Below, in pieces: positions 34,335-45,280 of a stretch of DNA of 64,000 nucleotides. Under the pieces are notes generated by a model. That model was not told the DNA's origin, made no database searches, and saw only the letters and a list, made by a program, of their open reading frames with translations. Both the position numbers and the translations under genes were made by a program. The stretch comes from Cheiracanthium punctorium (Eukaryota; Arthropoda; Arachnida; Araneae; Cheiracanthiidae): positions 1 through 64,000 of the forward strand of contig JAWZYV010012254.1 in the NCBI GenBank assembly GCA_038373885.1, read 5' to 3'. Positions within the stretch are counted from its first letter, which is position 1; each line of letters opens with the position of its first letter.

Positions 34335-34705
34335 AAAGTTTGCTTTTTATATAATTTTTTCAAAAAACACATAATTTTCAGATATTTATAGATTTTAAGC
34401 TCAATGTGCAATCCCCAGAAATTGTCGTAGCCGCTCCAGATTTTGCATGCGTGTTATTCATAACAATATACAACTCCTAAAACCCCGGGAGCCTAATAAT
34501 TTGGAAAAGAACTTTTTTGGTCGATAGTTTAAAAAAGCCATATTTTTCAAAAATTTCTAAATTTCAAGCTCGGTGCGCAACCCAAGACTTTGTCGTTGAA
34601 CATTCAAATTTTACACACGTCTTTTTCATATCAATATAGAACTTTTGACACCTCAGGAGAAAAAGATTTCGAAATTTTTTTTTTTCGATCCACCCTAATA
34701 CATAG

Positions 34706-35383
34706 GTGCTCTGAACGTCTATAAACAGTCGGAGAATCTGCATGGAGTGGCTGGTCAGCTTAGATATTTTATTCCCACGTGACATTCCATCATAGAGCAC
34801 AGCAATGTTCTCTTAACGTCTATTAGCACTAACAAAATATTTACTGAGTGTTAAAAATGCGTTCAGTAATCTTGCTATGATGTCTCGATCCATTTCTAGT
34901 ACAATGAAAAAGTTCGTCATTTTTATTTGGATAGACAAGTCAGAGACACTGTTCTAATTTGTTTATGACTTAGTCTATCTATTTGTGTAGAATACACACC
35001 GCCTGGTTTACGAGTGGTACATGAGCCTGTAAATTTTGGTGATTATGTTCAAAAATAAATTGTGTCATTTCCATTTGTGACCCCAGTTTTTTAGTGATTT
35101 CACTAATTCGGATATATGCAATTTGATATGATTATAAGTCCTTTAAAGCATTAAGACATGAAAACAAAAATGAAAACATGTTCCGTAAAACACATTTGAT
35201 AAATGTTCAATTTTTATTTAGCAGGGAAATATATTTCCTCGAAAAACATACATTAACTACCATCAAATATTAATCTACATACACCTTTGAAAGAAAGCAA
35301 AAATTAAATAAAAGAATGAAGAGGTAAAAATAAAATGCAAATACATTATCATGGAAACTAAAGAGAAGTATTAAATTGTTGAG

Positions 35384-35441
<58 letters not shown>

Positions 35442-36024
35442 AATATGATAATCTACGTAATTTCGCTTAAAAGTATGAGACCGTTCTTCAATTTCTCAAT
35501 CTTGCACAGTGCCTTACTAAAAAGTAAATTATTTTTTAAAAAACCGTTATTAATATACTCATCTAAAGTCATCTAATTATTGTAAAAGTATGTATTTAAT
35601 ACAATGTTTCATTCTAAGATTCATATAATTATTCTAAATATTTAATCTCTATACCAATATAAAGAATGATCTTATCTAAATAACTCCTAAATCATTTAAG
35701 GAAGTAAATGAAATACATTTTAACTCTATTGGATATATGAAAAGCACATAGAAAGTTAAATGCATACTTAACTAGATATTATATATAATATCTCACATAA
35801 ATGAAATATTGAATACATTATGATATTCTTAATTGCTGCCTGCGGCTTTTAGAAAATGAATTCATATGGAGTATGTTAGTTTTGAGAGCAAAATACAATT
35901 TTTAAAAAGCTTTATTTCATCCAATTTTTAAATAACTAACTATATAACTAGAGCTATATTAATTATTATTTGCTATTTATTGCAGAGAAGCATAGATAAA
36001 TATAATTAACAATGCTTGTATGTA
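34706..36024. other. No gene seen
   Basis: AT-rich sequence with one microsatellite (35384-35440). Confidence 0.5.
35384..35440. repeat. (AC)18(AT)n compound microsatellite
   Basis: AC run to 35419, then AT run to 35440. Confidence 0.97.
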
Positions 36025-36517
36025 TTAGGTGTACCGAAAACTATTGTCGTTTTTTCGTATGTCAATATTTTGCCTAGCCAAAACTATAGAAGCTTATAAT
36101 ACGAAATTTGCCAGGTACGTGAGTTTTATAACATAGGCACTAGAAAACAGAGCATTCTCCAAAATTTGTAACTCATGGGAGATAGGAAGCCAAAACGTTC
36201 TTTTCAGATATCCTGTGTGATCTCAAAGAAGAAAAGAGATATCCATAAAATTCTTGCCTTAAAATACAATGCTCACGAATACCTAAAAATAGATTTCAGA
36301 ACATTTCGAATAGAATACTCCAAGGAGGGTAGACGTGCAAAAAGGGGGAGGGTGGCCATTTTTATCTGAGAGGGAAAAAAATATTATGTATAGAATTCTC
36401 GCTTTGAAATTATGAGTCCTGTGCTTAGGCACAGCTTGCTTGTTAATTCAATAATTGTTGAAAATTCATTTGTTTGAACTTACGTAAAGCAACGACATTT
36501 TTTCCCGGTACACCTAA
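36025..36517. mobile_element. 493-bp mariner-type MITE
   Basis: Ends TTAGGTGTACCG at 36025 and, reversed, TTAGGTGTACCGGG at 36517, followed inside by GTCGTT in both arms. TA duplication at 36023-36024 and 36518-36519. The frame at 36175-36369 has no family match. Confidence 0.8.
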
Positions 36518-36527
36518 TATATATATA

Positions 36528-37833
36528 CAGGGTGGGCAAAATAACAGTGGACTGGAAAATATTTTCATGAAAGTGGCCTGGAATGAAAACAAAATGACTG
36601 ATGACGTCGTCGATTCAAGAACCAGTTTCTGTGACCGTAACGTACATCACCACGCATGCTCATCGCCCGCACGCTCTGTCCAGAGTTGCAGCTGTGTCAT
36701 TACAGTCGTGTGAGTGAGAGGGTACAGACTTGTTTAATGCCTGCAGTTTAATGCAACACGAAATGGTGTTCACAATAAAATAACGCGTGTTCACATTCGG
36801 GTGTTATGCGAAGCACAATTCGTGGAAAATTTTTTCGGAACGGTACGCGCAAAATTTCAAGAATGGAAGTGTATTGAAGAACATCCGGCAAAGTTCGAAA
36901 TGCAAAAGTTAGTGGCAAAATGGTGCGAAAAGGTCTCTGTCGTTAATAAGAACCGAAACTATCCGAAGAAGGTGCGAACACCAGAAAACATCGCTAAAGT
37001 AAAGGACATCCTTGAAAATAGCCCAACGACATCTCATTGCCGGTTATCTACGCATGTGGACATTAAGAGAACGTCGTGTGGAAGCTTTATCAAGAAGGAC
37101 CAGCAACTTCATCCTTACAAATTCAGCGTTGTGCAAGGGTTGCAGCCTCCAGACAACAAGTCCCGTGTTGACTTCTGCCGGTGGTTTTTGAGCGAGGTGG
37201 AATCAGGATTTTTGGATCCTGCGCATTTCATTTCAACGGATAAGGTCTGGTTCAGTCTCTCAGGGTATGGGAAGTGACATAACATGCGATATTATGCATC
37301 GGTAAATCCCCATCAGTACATTGACCAACCGTTGCATAATTTGAAGTTCGGTGTTTGGTGCGCAATATCTGACCTCCGCATTATCACACGATTCTTCCAT
37401 TATACTGTGAGTGCTAACAATTATGTCCAGAATCTCTTTAATCCGTTTGTGGATGAAGTCATGGAAGATGAACGACTGTATGGATATTTTCAGCAGGACG
37501 GTGCAACAGCACACGCCGCTTCGACAACCTTGTCACGTGTGCATGAGATGTTCAGGGAGGAGCGGACAGTCAGCTAAGGCAGTGAAATCAGCTGGCCAAC
37601 ACGTTCGCCGGATCTCTCACCCTGTGACTTTCACCTGTGTGGTAAATTGCAGGGTCTGGTGTACTATAATCCTCAAACATTGGAAGCGCTGCAGCAGAAC
37701 ATTGAAAACTCCATTGCTGCTATCCCTCGAGCAGAGCTGCAATGCATGCCCCACAGTTTAATAAATCAAGTACAACGCTGCTTCCACGTCGGCGTAAGAC
37801 TTTTCCAGAATTTACTGTAATGGCTAGTTCACC
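36528..37833 (+). mobile_element. Near full-length mariner-like element (DD41D-type)
   Basis: Left end CAGGGTGGGCAAAATAACAG at 36528 in a TA context, 10 bp after the neighbouring MITE. The right end is decayed: 37806-37833 resembles the complement of the left TIR (CCAG...ACTGT...CACC) but lacks CCCTG. The gene inside is nearly complete. A better-preserved related TIR starts at 60997. Confidence 0.75.
36763..37820 (+). pseudogene. Mariner-like transposase, two in-frame stops and one N-terminal frameshift
   Basis: Start ATG 36763 gives MVFTIK then a stop where the family has E. A shift before 36801 opens one long frame to TAA 37818-37820 (339 codons from 36801), broken only by TGA 37275-37277 and TAA 37575-37577. 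N-terminal half: DNA-binding region (VRAKFQEWK, KKVRTPENIAKVKDILENSP) and LHPYKFSVVQGLQPPD. Catalytic aspartates, numbered from 36801: D147 in FISTDKVWF, D233 in YFQQDGATAH, D276 in RSPDLSPCDF. The D2-D3 spacing is 42 residues if the stop codon is counted. I believe this is the DD41D (rosa-like) group. C-terminal LVYYNPQTLEALQQNIENSI is typical. Confidence 0.85.
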
Positions 37834-37836
37834 TTT

Positions 37837-37872
37837 TCATTATCAGAGGTCGATATCGACCCCTGATAATGA
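37837..37872. repeat. Hairpin, TCATTATCAG...CTGATAATGA
   Basis: Nearly perfect inverted repeat with a palindromic centre GGTCGATATCGACC, close to the mariner's decayed right end. Confidence 0.8.
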
Positions 37873-37928
37873 GACATGGAGGCAAAGACTCATGTGATGA
37901 GACCATGTAATGAGACATGGAGACATGT

Positions 37929-37956
37929 GGTAAAAGGACATTACTGTCCTTTTGCC
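37929..37956. repeat. Hairpin, 12-bp stem
   Basis: GGTAAAAGGACA and TGTCCTTTTGCC with one mismatch and a 4-base loop. Confidence 0.75.
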
Positions 37957-38612
37957 ACAATATGACTTGATTTCATGTACTGCATTTTGTTTCAAGTAAA
38001 TAAATTGCTCGACTTCGCTAGTGTCCGTAGTTTACGCTTCTTCATTTTCTCATCTCATTGGCTTCCCATCTCATTGGCAAATCTTGCTTAAAAGTCTCAT
38101 ATCTAGACAAAAACCTCTTAATTAACTCTGTTTATTTTTTCTATTATTATCTTCTCGTTATGGCCGCTTTTCATTTCGCATTCAACAGGGACAAGCAGCT
38201 CTACACACCCTCGTCTGGAAAACAAATTTCATTTAATGATAAATTTCGGGGGGTTCGGTACCTAAAGTTAGATCATAAATAAACCCTTGATTCAATTAAT
38301 ACGCACGGTATTGCATCATAAATCTACATAAAATAATGTTTTAATTTATCGTTTTAAATTATACAGCAATTTAAAAATGTAAATGCAATTTAACTACGAC
38401 AAAGTACGGTCAGAGAGCACAAACACTTTTGCGTTAATTCCTTTTAAAAATGTGAAATCGTTCAAGCTCAAATAATAAAATAAACAACTTAAAATAATCA
38501 TATATTAATAGCTAGCATGTGTATGAATTAACTATAGTATGTCGCATTATATTCCTTTCAGAAAGATGGCATTTTAATGAAACCATCTCATTTTAATGAA
38601 TGCTTTATTCAT

Positions 38613-38677
38613 TTTAGTGAAATCAGCTGTATATTTTAAGTTTAAATAAACTTAAAATATACAGCTGATTCACTAAA
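38613..38677. repeat. Hairpin 1 of an adjacent pair
   Basis: TTTAGTGA-aTCAGCTGTATATTTTAAG pairs with its complement around the centre GTTTAAATAAAC. The stem is about 26 bp with a one-base bulge. Confidence 0.9.
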
Positions 38678-38679
38678 TT

Positions 38680-38713
38680 GTCAGCAAGAAGTTTAAATAA
38701 ACTTCTTGCTGAC
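38680..38713. repeat. Hairpin 2 of an adjacent pair
   Basis: GTCAGCAAGAAGTTTAAATA and its complement. Perfect 15-bp stem, same centre GTTTAAATAAAC as hairpin 1. Confidence 0.9.
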
Positions 38714-38989
38714 TAGCTTAACTAAAATATTATTTACTTTACTTGCTTTAGTATACTTTAATATGAAATTGTTTATTTACGTTATGAACTGAAATCATTC
38801 TATGAAACATGAACTTTTATGCCAAACAGAATACTGGAAATACAATTTACTGGCATTAAAATATAAGAGAAATCACATGCCTTTTCCTTTGTGAGCTCAA
38901 AAGATGAAGTTCCCAGCCTTATGTGCTTCTTGTTTGTTCGCTTTCAGAATATTATTGCAGACATATAAAGTGAGACACAGTGTTGTTGT

Positions 38990-39150
38990 AGCAAAGAACA
39001 TATACGTAAGCAAGAAACGCCGTAAAAGAAATTTCATACAGTTCTTGAAATATGTTTTTGGATATGTTCCGATCTCTAGTTTTACGTCTTTGTACAGATG
39101 GTAATAAATTGTCTTTTTTCTGAAAGGTATCATGTGAGATAACACATTTA
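38990..39150 (+). repeat. Copy 1 of a diverged duplicated segment
   Basis: Aligns with 40940-41085 in the same orientation. Landmarks are AAATTTCATA(C/G)AG, TTTTACGT, GGTAA(T/C)AAATTGTCTTTT and GAAA(G/A)G..ATCAT. Confidence 0.55.
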
Positions 39151-40719
39151 TAACAGTCACACGTGGGATATAATTTTTTTTCGCATTAGAGAAAACTGCA
39201 GAACACGCAGAAATTATCAACATATTGGGAAATTTTCACATTTCATTTTCACATCGTTAAAAAAATAAAACTTGAAATGCACTCAGATATAAAAAGAAGT
39301 TTAAAACAAACCTATAGAATATCAATCGTCTGATAATTTGCTGTATTACAATCTACTAAATTTTTTCATATAGTAGAATGAACTTTAAAATACGTGTACT
39401 AGATGTACTAAAATAGCCACAGCTTACATAGAAAAAATCTTTTAGCATTTATACGTTTTACACTTTCTGTCCCAGGCTTATCTTTTTATAATTTGTAAAC
39501 TTATATAGTAATATTCTAAGTTTAAAATATCTCTTTTTCAATATTTAAAGTTTATACTCCACGCGTACATGTTTGTTTTGTGAACTTCATTGTCATGTAT
39601 TTTAATTATTTATTTTGATTATTTATTTTTTTAGTTTGCTCAAGAGAGACATTTTCATATTTCTTAGAATAATTATTTTGTTCTGAAACTCAACGATGAT
39701 ATTTAAAGTATTATTCTTGGGATAATGTAAAGAGTGGATTTTTTGATATACATAATTTTATTTAATTTTTTATTTATTTATTTTTACTAATTTTATGTAG
39801 AAACAAGATTTCTAGAAGTATTTATTTTAAGCTGGTACAGCTGATAAAAAATAGTAATCAAATTTCCGCAACATATGTTGATTTTTTTATATTTACACAT
39901 TGCATGTTATTTTTAGATGTGTAATGGAATCTCTATTAACCTTTCTTTCATTGACAGTGTAAAGAAACATTTCATAGCACTCGCACGGAATTTCGCCTAC
40001 TCAATTTCTTAAAAACTATTCACAGCATTTCTTTGACAGTAATTAGTAGAAGTTTATTTAGAAATAGTTACTGTTAAAAGGCTTTTCCTAATTTATTTAC
40101 ATAAAGATGATGTTTTACAAAAAAGAGAACTTAGTCGTTTATTGTTAAAATTGTGATTTTTTACATAAGCCTGCGAGTCGTCTTTCATTGATAAGACCGA
40201 ATATTTGATTAAGTATTTGATTTAAAATAAGCTGATATTCTGCATAAATATTTATAAACTGTAAATTTAATTACAAATAATATTTTATTTATTTATTTAT
40301 TTTTTGCTTTTGGCATAGATAAACGTGTTTGCACTTTGCAAATTGCCGCAATAATAACGAGGGGGAGGAGAGGCAGAGCGGAACTTTGTGATGGTGTAAA
40401 TGTGCTTTAAGATGGCTTGACATATGACGTGATCAGATATCAGGGATAAGGTATCTTTTCTGGAGTCTCTGTCCTAGGTGTTTTTTTTCAAGTCGGGCGC
40501 AGTACAAAGTGCGCCCCTGCCCTCCCCTCCCACAGACATGCACATGCAGCTACAAAAGTTTTCAGAGTAGTAAAACGAGTATTTTAACAATATATGTACA
40601 CTCAAATATACTATATATGTACATCGAAACTTTTTCAACATTTTACTTCATATAAAAGGGCAGCATAGCATTTCCAATCAATATATAAATACGCTATGTT
40701 AAATCGGTTTAGTGAAATA

Positions 40720-40746
40720 CAATAAATAAATAAATAAATAAATAAA
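40720..40746. repeat. (AAAT)n microsatellite
   Basis: About six AAAT units. Confidence 0.95.
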
Positions 40747-40939
40747 AACATGCTAGAAAATTAATAAAGCATGTTTAATTGGTATTATCTAGTGGGTGAC
40801 TGATATACTGAAGATTTTTGTCATAAATATTATAAAGACCTTGTCTGAGTTTTGACTTCTTTGTCTGGGTCTGAACTTTGAGTTTTGCAATTAAACCACT
40901 TTTTTTCGAAGTGCACTGCATACAAAAATTCATGCATGA

Positions 40940-41085
40940 AACAAACAAACATGTTAAAGGAATTCATAGAGATCTAGAAACATGCTGTCCAAAATGCCTC
41001 GATTTTCTGTTTTACGTTCGACGACAGCTGGTAACAAATTGTCTTTTCTAGAAAAGTTATCATATAAGTTATAATATACTTCTAT
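40940..41085 (+). repeat. Copy 2 of a diverged duplicated segment
   Basis: Partner of 38990-39150, about 1.95 kb downstream. Best block AAATTGTCTTTT. Confidence 0.55.
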
Positions 41086-43291
41086 TTTTGTCTCCCTTGT
41101 AGCTCGGAGTAGCAAATCATACATCAGAAATTTTGAATTCTTTTATTACGGAATATAAATGCGCATATCTAAAATTTCTTCGATGTAGATTAACATATTT
41201 GCATATGCCATCCAAATATTGAGAAAATCTCATGATTGATGTCTGACAGGAATACAGAATAATATTTTTAATCTTTCATCATCATAAATTAGTTTATCAT
41301 GTATTTGAAAAATGTTTCGATTTAATCAGAATATTTCAGGAATAAAATATTTTGACTTCGTTCAATTAATGAGCATAAGAAAGGTAATTCTTATTAAAAA
41401 AACTCTTCATAATAATAACTGTAATTTCCCGTTTTATAAAGTGATTAGTCAATTAAGGTTCATTTAATATCGGACTTCAAATATGACAGTATCTGTAGTA
41501 TTCTTAAAAAAAATATCCGATTACTTAGAAAACACACACAAATTTTATCAAAATTTAGGCTTCATATGTTTTTATAGCGTAACAATACTGATTATTTCAA
41601 ATATTATTATAAATTTTCTGTTAAATTTTCCCCTTTTTAACAATTAATACCATTATTCATGGTCAAAACACATAAGAAAATCAAATTACATTATGAAAAA
41701 GTATACACACGCAAATTACAATCCAGTTTGTACTTCCAAAACACATTTTTAAAAAGTGCAGTCTCGAAAATGTACCACTTTAATAAATGTATAAATTCTT
41801 ACTTTTCATTTAGAGAAAGTTTAAACGATATTATGCTTCAAAATCGTTATCTATAACTTAAATGGATGCTTTAAATTGCAAAAAATCAGTAAGAGGGTAT
41901 TTTATAGGAAAAGGAACTGCAGTTGAAGTATTGTTGGATTGAGGAAGTAGAATAAAATAGCATTTCTTTATTTAATTTTCTAAGTTGGAACCTCAAATTC
42001 CTTTATTGAGATTTCAAGTGTGATATAAAAATATCTATCAAGTTTCCATTTTACTTGGTCATACATTTATCTGTTAAGCACATTATATTTTAATATTTTT
42101 AATATGATTTTTAAAAATAGTAGCATTTTATAGTACGTCTTTTACAGGCGTTCTAAATCTTAGCACAGCTGACCCCTCCCATTCCATAAAAACATTAAGA
42201 GAATGAACGAGTAAGAGATTACAATTGTAATACAGATAAAATAAAGGTAATTTATAAAAGTATTTTTTCCTATCTTTTCAGATTTTGTTCTTAGAAATAT
42301 TTACCTATTTCTAAACAAGAGCAGTGAAAACTAATAAACGAATTAAAATAAATTCCATATAGAGACTCTGGGAGACACTGCGAAATGATTTTGGAAAAAA
42401 GAAGAAAGGCACCGAAATTCACTGAAAATTGCTCGTACTTACAATAAAATTAGTATAATTCACAGAAAATATGCAAATTTACTTACACATATATGATTTT
42501 GGAGTTGCTGATAAAGAATAAAGGTCATTAATTGAAGCCATTATGTTTTCTTTTCTTATCTGCATTCTCTAACTCTTAGCGGTAAAGCTTCGTCCATTTT
42601 TTTCATCGTACCTCTGAAATCTACAGCATGCATTGGATCTTTATGAAAATTGTTTGTGAAACTTTCCATATTTATTAAGAACCGCCACAGTATTTAACTC
42701 TTGTGTCAGAGAACTTGACGAGTAAAGCAAGGAAATTAAAGTTAGACGATAAAGGGGAAGGTCAGATAGTATCGGAGCACGAAAATCCATCGTGGCTCCA
42801 ATGTCCTCCATGTTCAAATGATACATCTGGGGATGCCGATTTCAAGTGGTGGTTGGTCCTTCATCTGGAATTGGTTCAAAATTAGTGACCAAAAATCAGA
42901 ACCCGGTCCCCTCGGGGGCAATGAAACCTATATCCATGGGTAGTGCAATCGAGTATCCATGGACACGAGAACAACAACATCAACAGCAGATAGAGTATGA
43001 CACCTAAGCTTCTTCCATATTTAAATATTTAAAAGTATTTCTGCATATCATGGATTGCATTACATCCCCTGCGAAACATTGCAGCTTTACAAAAAATATC
43101 CTTTAAGCCCATTTTTCTATGATAAAAATATGCAATATTCTTTAACTCTTTTTTCAGTCGTTGCATTTTTATTAATTTTACTTTTACAGGGTTGTATCAG
43201 ACATTAAAAAGTGACAGAAGATAATTACTTTTGTTTATGCGAACAACTCTTTAATATCAGGCAGTATTAATTTTCAGAAAATATAAAAATA

Positions 43292-43957
43292 CGTAGGCCA
43301 TTTTTAAAGTAAGAACCGTTTGTAATGGAGTAGGAGAAAATTTAGTTATGAACGTAAGTTGTCTTACGAACTAAATTATGAACATTTTTCACTTTTCAAC
43401 ATAGTCACCATTAACATTCAAACATTTGTCAAATCGTGGCACCAGCTTTTGGATCCCATCATCAAAGAATTCCGCCGCATGACCGTTAAACCAGTTAGTA
43501 ACAGTTTCCTTCAACTTGTCATCGTTTACCAAGCACTTTCCAAGAAATGCCTTAAGTTTTGGAAATAGATAAAAGTCTGACGATGCTAAGTCAGGGCTGT
43601 ATGCTGAATGATCCAGTACATCCCAATGAAAATTTTCCAGTTGCGTCTTTCTTTTAGCCGGGACGTGAGGCCGAGTATTGTCGTGAAGCAAAACGTCGCC
43701 ACTAGAGAGCAGTCCTCCCCGGCAATTTTGAATAGCGGGCCTAAGCTTTAATAACGAACGTCATAGTCGGTGGGATTATAGATTGACATGGCGACAAACG
43801 AAGCAGTTTAACCTTACAACCAACACCGGCTGAGACGTGAAACGTAATGACGGCGTAGTGAGAGACTGGCAAAGACTGGCCGAACTTGAACTGACGTCAC
43901 TTCACAGGATGCGCGGAAACGATGCGCAATCGGTTCTTACTTAAAAAATGACCCTCG
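43292..43957 (-). mobile_element. Internally deleted DD34D mariner
   Basis: Ends CGTAGGCCATTTTTAAAGTA and, reversed, CGAGGGTCATTTTTTAAGTA, both continuing AAGAACCG. TA duplication at 43290-43291 and 43958-43959. 666 bp against about 1.3 kb for intact mariners. The missing piece is the N-terminal two thirds of the gene. Confidence 0.88.
43389..43745 (-). pseudogene. Mariner (SETMAR-like) transposase, C-terminal third
   Basis: Upstream of the ATG at 43691 the frame reads RPAIQNCRGGLLSSGDVLLH, then DNTRPH (second catalytic Asp), and AYSPDLASSDFYLF with the third Asp. Exactly 34 residues lie between the two, i.e. DD34D. The C-terminal part with KETVTNWFNG, FFDDGIQKLVPRFDKCL and a stop at 43389 matches the ends of mariner/SETMAR proteins. 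The open frame of 100 codons without a stop suggests a fairly young copy. No DNA-binding domain and no first catalytic Asp. Confidence 0.88.
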
Positions 43958-43959
43958 TA

Positions 43960-44469
43960 AAAGAAGTAGAGATAATAAAAATGGTTTAATAGTCAGAAAA
44001 ATGTGTAAATTATAAAATTTTAAAAACATCAGTCTTTTAAACTTTATCAGTTCGCTTTAAAAGAAAATGCATAATGTGTTAGCTTTTTTTTTTATTAAAT
44101 CTCCCATTTTGTTCATAATTTACTCATACTTTCAAGCATAACAAAACTTTTCATTGAGATATAATTCTTATCGTTGATAATTTGTGGCCGATACAACCTG
44201 AATATCATACAAGAAATTATCGATTACCACACGCATATCAGTAAGCTTAAGAAGATTTTCGTTCTATGAATAAAAGGCTTCTTTTTTAAACAATAAACGA
44301 AAGAAGGATCTAATACTCATCCTCAGGCAAAATGTGACAATCTGAAGTTACCTTCGTTCACTTAAAACAAAAGTAGAAATTCCAAATGTATCGTTATACT
44401 TTAACAACACACAGCTGCTTGAGTAAATAAATGGTATCTGATTTTTTTCCATCACTCAATGTACGGATA
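43960..44469. other. No gene seen
   Basis: AT-rich spacer between two mariners. Confidence 0.5.
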
Positions 44470-44471
44470 TA

Positions 44472-45108
44472 CAAGGTGGTTATTAATTAACGTGAGGTGT
44501 TCAGAGCCCTCTAGCGAGTACAGTATTGGACGAAACCTAACCAAATTTGATGAGTATGCGTATTAGACCATGGGATTTTGATCCCCCCCCCCAAAAAAAA
44601 AATAGCTCCAAAATTTGCCACTGGGGCAATTTTGGCGCTGCAAAAGTGTATTAGCGTAATTATTGAATGGTTAATTGACAAACAATACAGAAAACACAAA
44701 TTTTACTAACAAATTTGGTTCAATATGCGCACCATTGGTAAATTCCAAGAACTGCATACGATGACCGATATTTTCTACTGCCGCTCGACACATATCAGAG
44801 TTGATTTGCCTCACGTGTAACGTTATTCGATCCTTTAACGTTGCGATATCGGAGACATGTCCTTGATAAACAACACCTTTAAGAAATCCCCACAACCAAA
44901 AATCGCAAGGATTGAGATCGGGGGACCTCTGGGGCTCTTTTGCACCGCCAAAATTGCCCCAGTGGCAAATTTTGGAACTACTTTTTTTTGGGGGGAAATC
45001 CAAATCCCATGGTCTGCTATGCACGCTCATCAAATTTGGTTAGGTTTCGTCCAATACTTTACACGCTAGAGGGCTCTGAACACCTCACGTTAATTAATAA
45101 CCACCCTG
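44472..45108 (-). mobile_element. Internally deleted mariner-like element with about 170-bp TIRs
   Basis: Ends C(A)AGGTGGTTATTAATTAA and, reversed, CAGGGTGGTTATTAATTAA. Arms 44472-44645 and 44940-45108 share GAGCCCTCTAGCG, TTGGACGAAACCTAACC and TTTGCCACTGGGGCAATTTT. TA duplication at 44470-44471 and 45109-45110. 637 bp. Poly-C/A runs (44584-44601) differ between the arms. Confidence 0.9.
44671..44935 (-). pseudogene. Mariner-like transposase C-terminal fragment
   Basis: After leaving the right TIR, the minus frame reads RSPDLNPCDFWLWGFLKGVV, then TLKDRITLHVRQI, RAAVENIGHRM and NGAHIEPNLL, with a stop at 44671. PDL.PCDF.LWG.LK..VY and NGxHIE are standard for the DUF4817-type mariners. The last catalytic Asp is in PCDF. 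Only about 85 residues remain. Confidence 0.85.
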
Positions 45109-45149
45109 TATGTGTATATACATGCAAGAGCTTCTATCCGCAGCAAATG

Positions 45150-45280
45150 TTAAAAGAAGCTCTTCCCAATATGCCGGACTGAAAACGCACTTATGCACCA
45201 ATTTTCGATATCGATGAGAGCCTGGTGCGGAAAAGTTGTTGCTTGGGTTGGTTAATAACCGTGTAATTTTTTTTTTTTAA
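45150..45280 (+). repeat. Inverted/direct repeat family, copy 1
   Basis: Contains GAAAACGCACTTATG, TTTTCGATATCGATGA and GGTTAATAACCGTG-type sequence. A direct partial copy lies at 46667-46740 and an inverted copy at 46950-47090. Confidence 0.6.

Larger units (their letters stand above)
32317..34697 (-). mobile_element. 2.4-kb long-TIR DNA transposon of an unclassified family
   Basis: Arms 32317-32695 and 34335-34697 are inverted repeats of about 370 bp starting TAGGGTGGATCGAAAAA. Flanks ATACACAG (32309-32316) and ATACATAG (34698-34705) form an 8-bp duplication with one mismatch. The arms are internally repetitive: each has two versions of a theme with CTCC(T/C)GAGGT..AAAAGTTGTA and GACGT(G/A)TG. 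The minus-strand coding inside belongs to the same protein family as the split gene at 12586-21108. An 8-bp duplication fits hAT or P-like elements, but the protein does not look like either. Confidence 0.8.
37960..43291. other. 5.3 kb AT-rich, no gene seen
   Basis: Apart from the hairpins, the duplicated segment and the AAAT repeat listed separately, nothing is recognisable. The overlapping frames at 38897-39223 (-) and 38904-39104 (+) lie in a repeated segment and are not convincing genes. 40360-40520 and 42700-42990 are GC-richer patches of unknown origin. Confidence 0.4.

Noticed and set aside
36175..36369. 64-codon basic frame inside the MITE as a small protein
   Set aside because: No family match, and the element is non-autonomous with TIRs directly outside. 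Probably a chance frame.
38897..39223. 108-codon minus-strand frame as a gene
   Set aside because: It lies over a segment duplicated at 40940-41085 where no frame is kept, so selection for coding is not supported.
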